The notes under the pieces are model-generated. The model had not been told where the DNA came from. It ran no database searches and saw only the letters and a list, made by a program, of their open reading frames with translations. A stretch of 64,000 bases of DNA from Curvularia sp. ZM96 (taxonomy: Eukaryota > Ascomycota > Dothideomycetes > Pleosporales > Pleosporaceae): NCBI GenBank assembly GCA_022457065.1, contig JAJGBQ010000001.1, positions 6,076,001 to 6,140,000 of the forward strand, given 5' to 3'. Below are positions 34,600 through 45,916 of the stretch, piece by piece (position 1 is the stretch's first letter; each line of letters starts with the position of its first letter). Position numbers and translations under genes: made by a program.

Positions 34600-35495
34600 T
34601 TAGCATTTGTTTCTTTGTGGCCCATTTCTAAAGTGGATGAATCCATACCCATCTAGAACCAGCGACTGTCCAAACATGTAACTGGAGCTGGGGCTAGCCA
34701 AAAATACCACAGCATCAGCAACCTCTTCCGGTTCTCCCAGTCGGCCTGCGGGTACACGTTCGCGTACGAGATTGCTGATGAAGGCTTTGGTCTGCTCCGA
34801 CGATTCAATCAGAGGAGACGCAATGTACCCAGGACAGAGGGCGTTGATGCGAATCTGCTGCGGTGCAAACAATACGCCCTCGGTGCGAGTTAGACCGAGT
34901 ATCGCATGCCGACCCGCCACATATGCACCAGCAGCGACTTGTGGTGGTGAGGCTGCAAAAGCATGGACTGAGCAGACATGTACGATACTCCCGCGACCGT
35001 AGCGCATGTCGCGTGGTGTTTGACCCACCATCTGTCGTACTTCGGCCCGATGCCATAACCATACCCCTGTCACGTGTTCCCTTAAATGGTTATCAAATTC
35101 AGCAACCGTCGTATCGGGGCTACCGCCCATCGGACCGCTAAAGCCGATACAGTTAATAGCAAAATCGATGCGCCCGAATCGCGATGCGGCTTGCTGCACT
35201 GCCCCTTCAACCGTCTCCTCGGTAGTGCATTCCGAGGTTACCGTCAATACATCTGTTACTTGGTAACGGGATGCCAATGTCTGCACCGTTTCTTGCAGCC
35301 CGGCTTCATTTGTGTCGATGAGAGCAAATTGAGTAACACCCTGTTTGGCTAGTGAGTACGCCGTACTCTGCCCGAAGCCTGTGATCCTGTGTCAGTTTGC
35401 AATTTACTTGACTTCAAGCAAATCGTGACAACAAAACTGTGATGATTACCTGAGCCGGCTAGGGTAATCAAAGCAACTCCCGATAGAGGTGGCAT
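34600..35495 (-). CDS. Short-chain dehydrogenase/reductase with altered key residues
   Basis: A classical-fold SDR of 274 aa. Exons, in transcription order, are 35495-35450 and 35378-34600. Overall family marks are clear: DFAIN at 87-91, VHVCSVHAF with Ser152, Tyr168 and LCPGYIASPL near the C-terminal part. However, the glycine-rich loop reads TLAGSGFG (residues 11-18) where TGxxxGxG is expected, NxAG reads NCIG, and the position four after Tyr168 is Arg172 where the catalytic lysine belongs. These changes suggest reduced or altered catalysis, or decay. It lies in the block between the truncated regulator and the MFS exporter. Confidence 0.85.
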
Positions 35496-37594
35496 TCTCA
35501 ACTTGGATGTGTGCCGTAGTTACATTACATTCCCCATTATTGGACCCGAATCTTGTTTTTATCGTAGATCGAACATCGCTGTCGGTGGTTTCTGACTCGG
35601 AGGGCTGAGAAAACCCACCGACTAAGTTGCTTGTTTTGTTGCTGCACCAAGTCTGAATCTTGGCGTACCTAATAGCCGTAGGCAGGTGGGGCGAATATCA
35701 CAAAAGTCCCCGCGTGAAACGCTCCATGCTATTCGTACTTGACGCTGACAATTGTATGTTCCTTGACCAATAAGCAGTGAGCAGCGAAGCTGATCTCAAC
35801 GAATAACAATGAGTATGTACTCATAGTTAGTTATAGTGCCACTATTCTCTAGGTACTTAGGTTTGCGATCTGTGTGCCAATCCTAAGCATCCCTAGACGT
35901 ACATTATCATTGGTTCAGAGCTAAGACTTGTATGGATTTGTGGGCCTACACTATGTAACCTCGGCAGTTGCGCAAGACGGAATTACCAGTATGCATGGAG
36001 TACCTAAACGCATGACATTTTAGTGGATTTTGACCAGTGGACCTTGCACTCTGTTGTCCTCGAAGACTCCGCGGCTGAAGACGAACGGACATCGCCGATA
36101 GATCGGAAGACACCACGAAGTAATGTCATTGGACTTAAGACAGCGATACGTTGTAGGCAGGGCTGAGGACAAAGCAGTGTATTAGTTGGAATCTTGTGCT
36201 GCAAATTTTGCTCATGATCGTCTATGTCTTACATGCATCTTTGTCACGCATCAGAATCGAAGCGAATACTTGCACTGCCATCCCGCGGAGAACAGCTTGC
36301 CCTTGCCAATCCAATATGCTTACGCCTAGCCTGCTACGTAGATACAGCCACAGTGGTAGAGCACATGTACTCTATTTGGTAAGATTAAATATAAAACACT
36401 GCCTACAAATCCCCTATGACGTACAACATGTAGTAATGGATCAAAATATTTTGGAATAAAAAAAACGCCCCGAAGGTTCCTTGTACAAACTATAGTTTTC
36501 GTCCTTAATCGTACGATGGTGAGTACACACTGCTACCACTATTCTTGGCATATTTAGCGATGAGTTCAGCATCAGACGACTTTTGTGGGGCAATGTTGTC
36601 ATCGCGATATGTGTTCTAGCCCCATGATTGTTGTTTGGTGATGCTGAATGTAGCTTTCTGCATCTAGTGAGTAGTTGGCATAAAAATGCTTTTTAATTTT
36701 GTTGAGATGGTGTGATCAAAGTACAGCTTGATCCTCGTATTTTGCGTTTTGACTATGCAGCGCAGTCCGCGGCTCGTATCACCCTTTGCGTGCCATGTCC
36801 ATGCAACCTACAAATTTATGATCATTAATATCAATGCTGCGACTACATGACCGAGCAGTGTGTATTAGCGCTTTCTATTCATTGACATAGAATGAATCAT
36901 GTGTATCAAGGGCACTGGGCTCAGTTTGTAGCTAGAGGATATGACAGCTTCGTACCCTGATTTCTTATGTAGCATCGTAGCAAGTGCCTGTAAAAGTAGC
37001 TATCTAGTCTATCAAGTGAAGCCGATGATCATAGGCGCTTCAACAGCAAAGTTTTCCTAATCAATAACTTGCATTATTTTTATCCTCACATGGCACTAGA
37101 TTGGTGTCAGATTGAAACTGGTATCGTAGGAAATGGAATCAACGCTCTTCTTCCAACGGGAAACCAGATGACGTGATTATGGGCTTGATTTCTGGTACTT
37201 GAACTAAGGCCACTTTACTCCCCAAACAAAAGCTACTGGATTTCATAGCTGCCCGCACAATAGCCGTATACTAGATGTAATACCGCGAAACTTACCATTG
37301 AAAGCATTGCTGTGATACCTTCATACCACCCCTTAGCCTCCAAAATAGTTACACAAGATTTGCGTATACGGTATGAAGGAATATCAGATATATGCACCCT
37401 ACTAGGGGGTCATAATTCTCAGATCTCTTGTCAGTATCCACTCTATTCAACATACCAATCAAACCTGGCCGCTGAAAAATGGTTTGTGAGCTCAAACCAG
37501 AGCTATGCGTACAGTTGCCTTGATGAAAAGGAGTGCAAACCTACCACGCGATGCAGGAAAAGAGCACATCTATTTTTGCTACAACATGTCAAGC
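35496..37594. other. AT-rich gene desert (2.1 kb)
   Basis: Only short frames occur and none resembles a protein. It contains the SDR promoter and the MFS 3' flank. Mobile-element remains are possible but no terminal repeats were seen. Confidence 0.45.
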
Positions 37595-39611
37595 TTATCC
37601 GGCCGCAAACCTACTGGAATTTCTCAGCTGCTCACCAAACCTCCACAACATGAAAGGTGCTGGAACGCCCAGCCCTATCGCGATGAAGCCGAGTACACTA
37701 TTGCCCCATCCAAAGCCCAATGTATCGTACATCGCTGGTGCAAAGAGCGGAAAGACAAAGCCCGCCAGACTTCTCAACACTGTTGTCGCTGCCATGGCAC
37801 TTGCAGCATACCGCGTATACGAATCAATCAGATACGTATTGATACACTGGAATTCAATGACTACACCTGCAGAGAATATTGTCGCACCAATGTCGGGCAT
37901 GACCCAGTGCATATGGGTTTGTCCGCTCCATCCATACCAAAAGAGCCCAGCTGGGACTAAAAGAGATGCAGGAATCAGCATAGGGATACGATATTCTGGT
38001 CTCCCGGCTCCAGCATTGCGAGCCTTGAGATGGCGATAGAGCGCATCAATAATCGGTGAGCAAACTTGTACGCCGATGGAAAACCCGAGAGCAATGGAAA
38101 TGAAGTTCAAGGAGCCAATGTCGGTAGGCATGCCGTAGCGATCAACCCATAAGATGGGAAACGTCGAAAGCATGAGGTACGTGAGCCCATAAAGATAAGC
38201 AGTGTAGCATGCCAATACCTGAACTATAGGCTGGGTTGCAAGCAGTTTGAATGGCCTCTTCAAAGCGGTCTTGATCGTGGTCGCAAGTGTGCGATCGGCA
38301 CTGTCAAATGCGGTGTATAGGTTTTGATTACCCGTTTCCTTGCGTAACCGATCTCGCTTCCACTCAAGAAGCCTAGGTGCATATGTCTCTTGTAGGAAGA
38401 AGAACCCACATAATTGCACGATTACAGTGGTGATGCTCAGAGCATAGAAGCACCAGCGCCCTGGGGTCTTTGTTAGAACACGTTGATTGAATGATCGACT
38501 TCATATTATAACTAACAGGTAGTGTTCGCGCAGACTGCCACTCGTTAGCAACAACGTTCATGGTTTTTGTTTCAGTTGGTGAGGTCAGCGTACCGAAGCC
38601 TCCCACTATCGGACCTAAAGTCGGCCCAATCAACGGGCCAAGCGAATATATTGAGATGGCCCGCCCACGCTGTTCAGGGGAAAACAAATCGCTGAGAAGG
38701 CCCTAGAAGGTCTGGTCAGACTGTCCTGTCCCATGTGAATCCCTCAACTTACACCACCAATAGCCAGTGGTGCGGATCCACCTAGACCACTGAAGAAACG
38801 ACACACCATCAGCTGTCCCACCGTCTGAGTGAAGCCGCACGCCAAATTCCAGACTAGGAAAAACAAGTTGGCCAACTGCAGTACGATAACTCGTCCGTAG
38901 ATCTCAGAGAGTGGCCCAAGGAATAACGGGCCGACAGCATATGCAAGGACGAAGATGGAGAGCGTAAGCTGAGCTTGTGCTGGGTTGGTGATGCCGAAAT
39001 CGATACTGATGTCGCTTAGAGCAGGAGCAATCATTGCTGAAGAAACCGGCGATATGAACGTAAAACAGGAGACAATTGTCAATGCAGCCCATTTTCGCTT
39101 CATGGACCCTTAGGGAGCGTAAGCATGATCTTACTCGTGTAAAAGGGGAATGAAAATCTACTTACAGTTTTTAGGATTTTGGGGGTCATTCGGAGAGTCC
39201 CAGGTCACCTGCGATCTTTAGTATATAGCCTATGTAGAGAAGCTTCAAGCCGGCGCATACTAGGTTGGGATCCTTTATGGGGCCTGTGGCATTTTCCTCA
39301 GATGATGAAGGCTTCTTGGTAACATCTTTGGATAATTCTCCCTTTATTTCCTCACAAGTGCCTTCTTTGCACAACCTTCCGTCATCAATTTTGGAAGCTA
39401 CATCCTTTTCGTCCATGCCGGTGCGTTCAGATTGGGCCGATCGTGGTTCACTCACGATAGTCTGGGGGAATTTTGATTCGACATCGACGCAATGTTCTTT
39501 CGAGACTTCTGTGTTAAGCGTCGTACGTAATGTCGTATCACTCGACTCGTGTAGAAAATTCGGTCTGATTGATGAGGATCTTGGATATTCCCGTTGACCG
39601 GGAGTCCCCAT
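37595..39611 (-). CDS. MFS exporter, DHA1 (12-helix drug:H+ antiporter) type
   Basis: A plasma-membrane efflux pump of the kind found in metabolite clusters. Exons, in transcription order: 39611-39261, 39208-39166, 39108-38753, 38702-38594, 38534-38517 and 38460-37595, 1743 nt, 580 aa. The long hydrophilic N-terminus (about 115 residues, acidic, Ser-rich) leads into VTWDSPNDPQNPKNWSMKRK, the fixed entry block of DHA1 proteins. SEIYGRVIV is motif A and GPLIGPTLGPIVGGF is motif C of the drug antiporters. Exon 5 is only 18 nt and completes VCANTTWRWCFYALS, which agrees with the family. Self-protection or product export for the block is inferred. An inverted repeat with CCG/CGG ends lies about 200 bp upstream (39811-39830). 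Confidence 0.88.
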
Positions 39612-40038
39612 GGCTGTTCGAATGATCCGAAAGGGTTCAGTGTTCTGTAGCCGTACAAGAATGATTTCTTGAAGGATTTGGGAGAACGCATCCTTATGGC
39701 GCCGCTTTTTTCTTAATGAAACAAACTCTGGTTACAAAGAAACCCACGTTTTGAAAGTCGAGCACTGATTGCTCCGGCCTATGTGATCTGCGTCTAGGTC
39801 TGTAATACGACCGAATCGTCGGTGATTCGGGCTTCATTTTGTTCCGAGCTTTCACCATGGCACAACTGGTGACTAAAACCGAAGATATGGACAATGACAT
39901 GAAAAACGTAGCACATGGTAGATTGCTATAGAGATATTGATGTTAAGCTCAAACTAATTGTATGCAAGTTTCATCTTTTGTGGTAACTACTCTCAATAAA
40001 TGACGAAGAATTTACGGCGGTCCATCCAAACACAGAGT
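39612..40038. promoter_or_regulatory. Upstream region of the DHA1 exporter
   Basis: No gene was seen. It is the exporter promoter and the 3' flank of the FAD oxidase gene. Confidence 0.45.
39811..39830. promoter_or_regulatory. Inverted repeat CCGAATC-N6-GATTCGG
   Basis: Perfect 7-bp arms and CCG/CGG outer triplets (CCG-N14-CGG), about 200 bp before the exporter ATG. Zn2Cys6 dimers often bind paired CGG triplets, so the AflR-like factor in this window is a possible ligand. This is inference. Confidence 0.4.
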
Positions 40039-41886
40039 TCAGTTCACGACTACCAAAGGTCGTGGTGTCAATTTCGTTCCATGGCTGAACAGATTCTCGG
40101 GGTCGTGTTTCTGCTTCAACTCTTCGAGTCGTTTCACATTGGCACCAAAGAGATCGTTCGCTTCCACATCAGCAGCTGTCTCAGTCAGCACCAGAATGCT
40201 TCTTGGTTCATTGCGGCAACGGTGTTTCAAAGCCGCCGAGCGCTTCGCATGTGACTTACGTGCGTAATTGGCGTATTGACCAACTCCTCCGTCGTTTGAA
40301 CGACTTGGGACAGTCTCAGAAGTCTTCCTAAGGATGCTCCGAGCAAAAGTACGAATCTCATTATCGATCGATGGGTCGAACCTTGGCTAAGTTAATGCTA
40401 GGTCCCTTTGCTCATTGCTCGTACTGACCACTTGAAAACTGTAGCAACGTTGTAATAGTCGCCACGATTCGCAAAGGATGTTGCGTGATTCGGCACCTCC
40501 ATCACCTTTTCATATGGGACAAGTTCGAATACCATCATGCTCTCGTTCATGCGCTCGTGAGAAGCGACGAACGCGTTGAATTCGGCGTGAAGCTGAATAA
40601 AGAGATCCGGTTCTAAAGGAAGCTTGAAAGCTCCGCCACCAAACTGCTTCCGTCCGTCGAATCCAGCGGCGTGGTTGAGCAGGCTGTTCAGCTTTTCGTA
40701 AGGAATCATGGCCGCCATATTTGCGATAGGTCCAAGCTCGAAGAGATCAGAGAAGAAAGCTTTCCCCTCCTCTTCAGTACCATTGTGAAAGACCACACAC
40801 AGGATAACTGGGACATTAGCCGGCGGAGGTGCTGAGAAGCCAATCAGAAATGCTTGGTTGCCATCGTTGGCTGTATGAAATTTGTTTGCAAACTTAAGAA
40901 TCTCAGGGATTTTTTCTGGGAGGAACACCAACGGCCCTGCGAAAACGTGGGGCTGTTGGTCATGGCCTTGGAAGGTGAATGATGTTGCCACGCCAAAGTT
41001 TGCACCAGCTCCACGGATTGCCCAAAAGAGGTCCTCATTTGAGGTTTTCGATGCGGTAACTTGTTCGCCAGAAGCGAGAACAATGTCCACAGAGATCAGA
41101 TTGTCTGGATTTGTCAGTAGATGTAGTTTTCCTGGAGTCGTTGAACGATGTGTACCAATTACTAGTCCGTGTTTGCCAGTAAGATACCCGTACCCGCCGC
41201 CAAGAGTTAGGCCTCCTATGCCGGTATGGTTGACGGTACCTCCAACAACGGCAAGACCGTGCTTTATGGCCTCAACATCAACATCCTCCCAGATAGCGCC
41301 ACCCTGGGCTGTGACAGTCTTGGCCTGAGTATCTACAGTCACTTTTCGCATTTTGGAGAGGTCGATCACGATACCATCCTCAATTGAAGCTGCTCCGGAT
41401 GTGGAGTGTCCGCCCCCTCGAACCGTGAATGGGATGTTGTGCTTTCGTATCTGGGCAAGGGTGGCGGATACATCGTCAGCCGATGTGACCATGACAACAG
41501 CAGCCTTTTCTTTTATTAGTATGTATAGTATAGATAGTGATTGCGAAAAGACATCCAATAGTGGGAGGTGAGTAGAGCGGCATAGTGTTGCGAAACACGT
41601 CTTGGATTAACTATGGCCACGACAGAGTCTCTGTGCCCAACCCCATAGTTGGTAGGAGTGAAAAGATACTCACAGCTCTCTTGATACAATGTTCGCTCCA
41701 TCTTTCTATGCTTTTCTCGTAGGCTGCACCATCGGTAGGGGTGAGAACCTCGGCGTTGGTGTCCTTGAGCAGCTCTTTGAGCGAAGAGTAGTCAAAGTTG
41801 GATGAACCTGAAGTCATGTTCAAAGTCTGAGAACGTGCAGCGGGGTTGAGGTCCAAACAAGCAGTAAGTAATGGAGAGCTATTCAT
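40039..41886 (-). CDS. FAD-linked oxidase, berberine-bridge type
   Basis: A flavoenzyme of the PCMH/BBE family that oxidises alcohols or forms rings. Exons, in transcription order: 41886-41674, 41504-41156, 41104-40429, 40381-40260 and 40175-40039, 1497 nt, 498 aa. The flavin-binding half carries IPFTVRGGGHSTSG, where the His can hold FAD covalently, and HTGIGGLTLGGGYGYLTGKH. The C-terminal BBE box reads YANYAPADVEANDLFGANVK across the last splice. Start choice: the first ATG (41886) lies only about 25 bp from a TATATA motif at 41911-41920, so the second in-frame ATG (41817, 475 aa) may be the real one. No secretion signal is convincing. Adjacent to the exporter and same strand. Confidence 0.88.
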
Positions 41887-42515
41887 ATGCTTAGGTTGCG
41901 AGTGCTCGACCTTATATATCAGCGCGAGGCCAACGTGTGATTACTTTTCGGGCCTACCCTAGAAGTATATGGGTGGTCAGCTTGTTCAGTAAAGCTGAAG
42001 TGCTGATGCGCCACAAACGCGACAAGCGGGGTCAATTCGTAATTAAGTTTCTTGCTCAAAGAGAGGTTGAGTAAGGGACAATTAGCACAAGTACTCCTAC
42101 TCCCTTTCTCTATCACAGTTACTGTTCTCATATTTTTCCTTAGCTGTTTTCTCAAGGTTTCGCAGTGCTTGGGAATCATTGCGTGCATGGGAAGACATTG
42201 CAGCAGACTACCTATTCCGCGTTTGCGCAACAGATGGGTAGGTACTTGTTGATATCTTCAGCACATGATAGTTACACTGGACCTAAGAGCCAGCTGAGGT
42301 TGTGGCATTTATTGGTCGTACCACTCATAGATCAAAGCCCTACACCATATCGTGGTCAATCGCAGCTGCTGCAAACAACTACTCTGTGATTGGACAAGCG
42401 GGGGCATCGGGCAAGGCGCCACTACTAGCGTGGACCCTGGAATTCGCCGCGGCCAACTTCTTTCTCTCACGCGGTGGGCGCATTGCTTGCTGGCCATACA
42501 TCGTGCAATACTACC
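41887..42515. promoter_or_regulatory. Divergent region between FAD oxidase gene and RSM22
   Basis: No gene was seen. It marks the border between the metabolic block and a conserved gene. Confidence 0.45.
41911..41920 (-). promoter_or_regulatory. TATA-like box of the FAD oxidase gene
   Basis: GATATATAAG on the minus strand, about 25 bp before the first ATG and 94 bp before the second, which favours the second as translation start. Confidence 0.35.
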
Positions 42516-44966
42516 ATGTTGAAGACAAGGAGCGTCCAGTCCATCTGTGCGTCATGTCGCCTCAATCTCGCCATCTCGCGCGCTCGTAGCGCACGATTAC
42601 CTACGAAGACGCCATCCGTACCGCTGCAACTGCGATCGACTGCCGCAAGAACTTCGATGCCACAACGAACATTTTCTACGACAATTGCAAGAACGAACCT
42701 AGCCCACGAAACCAGAGACAAAATATCAAATTCCAAAGGCGAACCACCGTCTCCGAACGAAGCAGTAAATTACGAAGTGAATGCGCGGAGAGCGAGACAA
42801 CAGTTCGGGGATATCTTGCCAAGGGATCATCTGAGTGTAGAAGAATACGCCGTATACGAGAGACTCTATGGAGAGCCTGTGTTTGTTGACTCTGTGGAAG
42901 ACGTACGGGAACTCGATACTGTAGCCGAGGAAGACATCATCGAAGAGGAAAGACCCGATGGCTCTACAGTATTGCTAAGGAGGACAAAAGACGGCGAACT
43001 GGAGGAGCTTGAGATCATGGCCGAGAACGAAGCTGTTGAAGAGGATGCAGAGGCTTCTGAAACTGCTAGTGAGACCATGACACCAGAGGAGTGGGAAGCA
43101 CGTAGGGAGGAGGAGCTGCAAACATATCACGACGATGTCTATGAGCAGAGCCGACTGCAACACGAGGAAGCGGAGGCTTGGGAAGATATGGAAGAGTCAC
43201 AAGAGGATGATGATTTCATGCGCGCCCACCCTTTGACCATTGCTGGTCGCTTCAAGCCTTCGCCTTCGACTGTTTTCCTGCCCAAGGAAACCCTCGTGGA
43301 CCCTACCGCTCATCTCTTGACCCGTGCCAATCACAAGCACCTAGCTGAATCTGCGAATCGGATTTTTGGTGGACGGGGTTTACCCAACTCGGCCAGCACA
43401 GCTCCAGCACGCTTGGGCAACGAGCAAAAGCCGATTCCCCTTGACCCTTCGCAGTCGGACATGGGCAACATAGAAGCCGATGCGTACATGGCATCGGTCC
43501 AGCCGGGAACCTATGCGAGTGTCATGAGTGCTATGGTTGAGGTCCGACGACGACTCGGGACTGGATGGTTAGAGCACATGCTGCGAAACAAGAAGGGCGG
43601 CACGATCCTAGACGCTGGCTCAGGAGGTGTGGGAGTGCTCGCATGGCACGAAATGCTCCAGGCAGAATGGCAGCGTATGCATGAGGAGTCGGGCAATACG
43701 TCGTATGGCGCTACTCCGCTCGGCAAAGCGACTGTTCTTACAGCATCCGACACGCTTCGCCACCGTGCAAGCAGGCTATTGGACAATACCACATTCATTC
43801 CACGGCTTCCAGAAACCGTGACACCAGAGAATGAAGCAAACACGCAACAGCCACGGAAATTTTATGACGTCATCATTGCCCCACATACGCTCTGGCCTTT
43901 GCGGCAAGATTATATGCGCAAGGAACAGGTTGAGAAGTATTGGTCATTGCTGAACCCCAAGGGCGGTGTTTTGATTCTTATTGAAAAGGGCTTACCGCGA
44001 GGGTTCGAAGTTATTGCTGGTGCGCGTGCTTACCTTTTGGATAAGCATATTGCTTCGCCTGGCTCAGAAACGATTGAACGATCCGTTGAATCTCAGGCGT
44101 CTAACCCAGACGAGGACACCAGATTCACTCAAAAGGAGATTGGCATGATTGTTGCACCGTGCACAAATCACAGCACGTGTCCCATGTACCAATCGAGTGG
44201 TGTTTCCCAAGGGCGAAAGGATTTTTGTTTCTTCAGTCAGCGGTATATCCGACCGCCATACCTTCAGCGCATCCTGAATGCCAAAGACAAGAACCATGAA
44301 GATGTACAGTTCAGCTACCTTGCTGTCCAGCGTGGTCGCGACCAGCGACTCCCCCAGCACGACATTCTTGGCAAAGGTTTTGTGCAGGGTGAGGCCTCTA
44401 CAGTTGCTGCTTTTGAAGGTCACGAATGGAAGGCTACTTCAACATCAGATGCAGACCAAGAACCAGAAGCCACCTTGACGTCAACCGCCGATGTTAACCC
44501 CCTCACGTTCCCCCGCCTTATCTTGCCTGCCCTGAAACGGCGAGGCCACATCATATTGGATGTCTGCACACCAGCTGGTACACTGGAACGTTGGACTGTT
44601 CCCCGGTCTTTCAGCAAGCAAGCCTTCCGCGATGCGCGAAAAGCACGTTGGGGTGACCTTTGGGCACTGGGGGCAAAGACACGCATACCTCGTAGCGTGC
44701 GTCTTGGACGCCCAAGTGACGAATTCGACAAGAAGGGCAGAAAGGTGAAGAAAGCTAAGCAAGTAACGATTGAGATTGGTATCGGCGAGAAGGACGGCAG
44801 GACGGTCGAAGAAGGACCGGCTAAGATTCTTGGCCGTGGAGGCAGGATGCTGGTTGGTGACCGCGATGGACGATATACCAATGACCGAAAGATCAGGGGA
44901 AGCAAAGGCAGAAAAGGAAGGAAGAAGCAGCTCGGCCACGATTATGATGTTTTGGACGACATGTAA
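42516..44966 (+). CDS. RSM22: Mitochondrial small-subunit assembly protein Rsm22 (METTL17)
   Basis: A methyltransferase-like factor for the mitochondrial small ribosomal subunit. Single exon, 816 aa, from the ATG at 42516. The first 60 residues are basic and Ser/Arg-rich (mitochondrial presequence, FSTTIARTN). A long acidic stretch (about 100-230) precedes the core. The SAM-type loop ILDAGSGGVGVLAWH and the segment VIIAPHTLWPL mark the Rsm22 domain, and cysteines in IVAPCTNHSTCPMY and GRKDFCFFSQRYIRPP fit the Fe-S site reported for the METTL17 family. The tail is very basic (KKGRKVKKAKQ, KGRKGRKKQ), suited to rRNA contact. Conserved gene standing between the two metabolic blocks. Confidence 0.92.
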   Translation: MLKTRSVQSICASCRLNLAISRARSARLPTKTPSVPLQLRSTAARTSMPQRTFSTTIARTNLAHETRDKISNSKGEPPSPNEAVNYEVNARRARQQFGDILPRDHLSVEEYAVYERLYGEPVFVDSVEDVRELDTVAEEDIIEEERPDGSTVLLRRTKDGELEELEIMAENEAVEEDAEASETASETMTPEEWEARREEELQTYHDDVYEQSRLQHEEAEAWEDMEESQEDDDFMRAHPLTIAGRFKPSPSTVFLPKETLVDPTAHLLTRANHKHLAESANRIFGGRGLPNSASTAPARLGNEQKPIPLDPSQSDMGNIEADAYMASVQPGTYASVMSAMVEVRRRLGTGWLEHMLRNKKGGTILDAGSGGVGVLAWHEMLQAEWQRMHEESGNTSYGATPLGKATVLTASDTLRHRASRLLDNTTFIPRLPETVTPENEANTQQPRKFYDVIIAPHTLWPLRQDYMRKEQVEKYWSLLNPKGGVLILIEKGLPRGFEVIAGARAYLLDKHIASPGSETIERSVESQASNPDEDTRFTQKEIGMIVAPCTNHSTCPMYQSSGVSQGRKDFCFFSQRYIRPPYLQRILNAKDKNHEDVQFSYLAVQRGRDQRLPQHDILGKGFVQGEASTVAAFEGHEWKATSTSDADQEPEATLTSTADVNPLTFPRLILPALKRRGHIILDVCTPAGTLERWTVPRSFSKQAFRDARKARWGDLWALGAKTRIPRSVRLGRPSDEFDKKGRKVKKAKQVTIEIGIGEKDGRTVEEGPAKILGRGGRMLVGDRDGRYTNDRKIRGSKGRKGRKKQLGHDYDVLDDM

Positions 44967-45116
44967 GATTATGTGTATATGGGCGAAACTGTGTACTACT
45001 ACTTATAGGGCGGGCAGAAGCAGCACCTTGGATGTGTTTTTATTACTTGTCTCTTCTCAGCTGAGAGATTTCAAAAAGCTAGATCTCATCTCTTGAGCAA
45101 ACAAAATACTCAAATC

Positions 45117-45916
45117 TCAAAACTTGACATGTCCTTTGCCTTGGACAAACGTAGCTAGCCAAGGAACGGTGTCTGTCCGCTGGACCAATTGAGTGAAGAA
45201 CTCGGCATGTGCAGGTCCATCGACGACATTGCCCATGGGACTGCCATCAGGCTGGCGCTGATCAGCGTAGAAGAAGCTGTAGTGGGTTCCCGTCAGTACG
45301 TCATATCCCTCTGCTACATGTAGTACAAATGAAGAAGCAGAAGGAGGAGGTATAAGAAAAAAACTCACCGATATCCCTTCGCCTTGTACAACTCATCCGC
45401 CAACCCAACCCAGTACGCACTAGCACACTTCCCCACTCCCAGCGTGATCAACGCATCAACCGGCAAGATAGCTTGATTCAGCATATTTCCTGTGAAAATA
45501 AACGTCTTGTTTGCTCCTGGTGCCGCATCCCCCATCTCGGCCCACGCACGCACCGCCTCCTGCGCTGCTACATACGGACTCACACTATTCACATTCAAGT
45601 CGCTGACGTACTGGTCTACTGGGACAGAGAGCACGTTTTCCTTTTCAGGCGGGGGCGTCATCGCTGCGGCGTTGTATACGACAACGGTGGGCGCAGTGTT
45701 GAATTGGGAGCGGATGCGGGCGAAGAGCGGGGGGATGGAAGACGGGGTTGTAAAGTCGGCTTGTAGACTGAGGATGCCGGAGTCGGGAGTCACGCTGTTT
45801 GAGCCGCTGCGTGAGGCGGTCGCGATCTGGTAGCCTAGAGAGAGGAAGGAAGAGGTGATTGCGGCGCCGGCGTTGGGGCCTGCGCCGAGGATGAGGGCGA
45901 CGGGTTTGGTGGACAT
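45117..45916 (-). CDS. Atypical SDR without Tyr-x3-Lys
   Basis: A 235-aa Rossmann-fold protein. Exons, in transcription order, are 45916-45369 and 45276-45117. The cofactor loop LILGAGPNAGAAI (Gly11, Gly13, Gly17) is clear, and VVVYNAAA holds the strand-4 Asn. In place of a catalytic Tyr-x3-Lys it has AYWVGLADEL; the C-terminal block YRFFYADQRQPDGSPMG is typical of a fungal group of uncharacterised SDRs, so this departure appears to be a family trait and not damage. Start: the ATG at 45916 begins MSTKPVALILG, directly before the first strand. A TATATATATA run about 117 bp upstream may be the TATA box. Substrate unknown; membership of the metabolic block is open. Confidence 0.82.

Noticed and set aside
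36340..36420. AGTGGTAGAGC resembling a tRNA A box
   Set aside because: No T arm or acceptor pairing at a suitable distance.
45117..45916. Missing Tyr-x3-Lys in this SDR as evidence of decay
   Set aside because: The rest of the protein fits an SDR group that lacks this motif, so it is probably a family feature.
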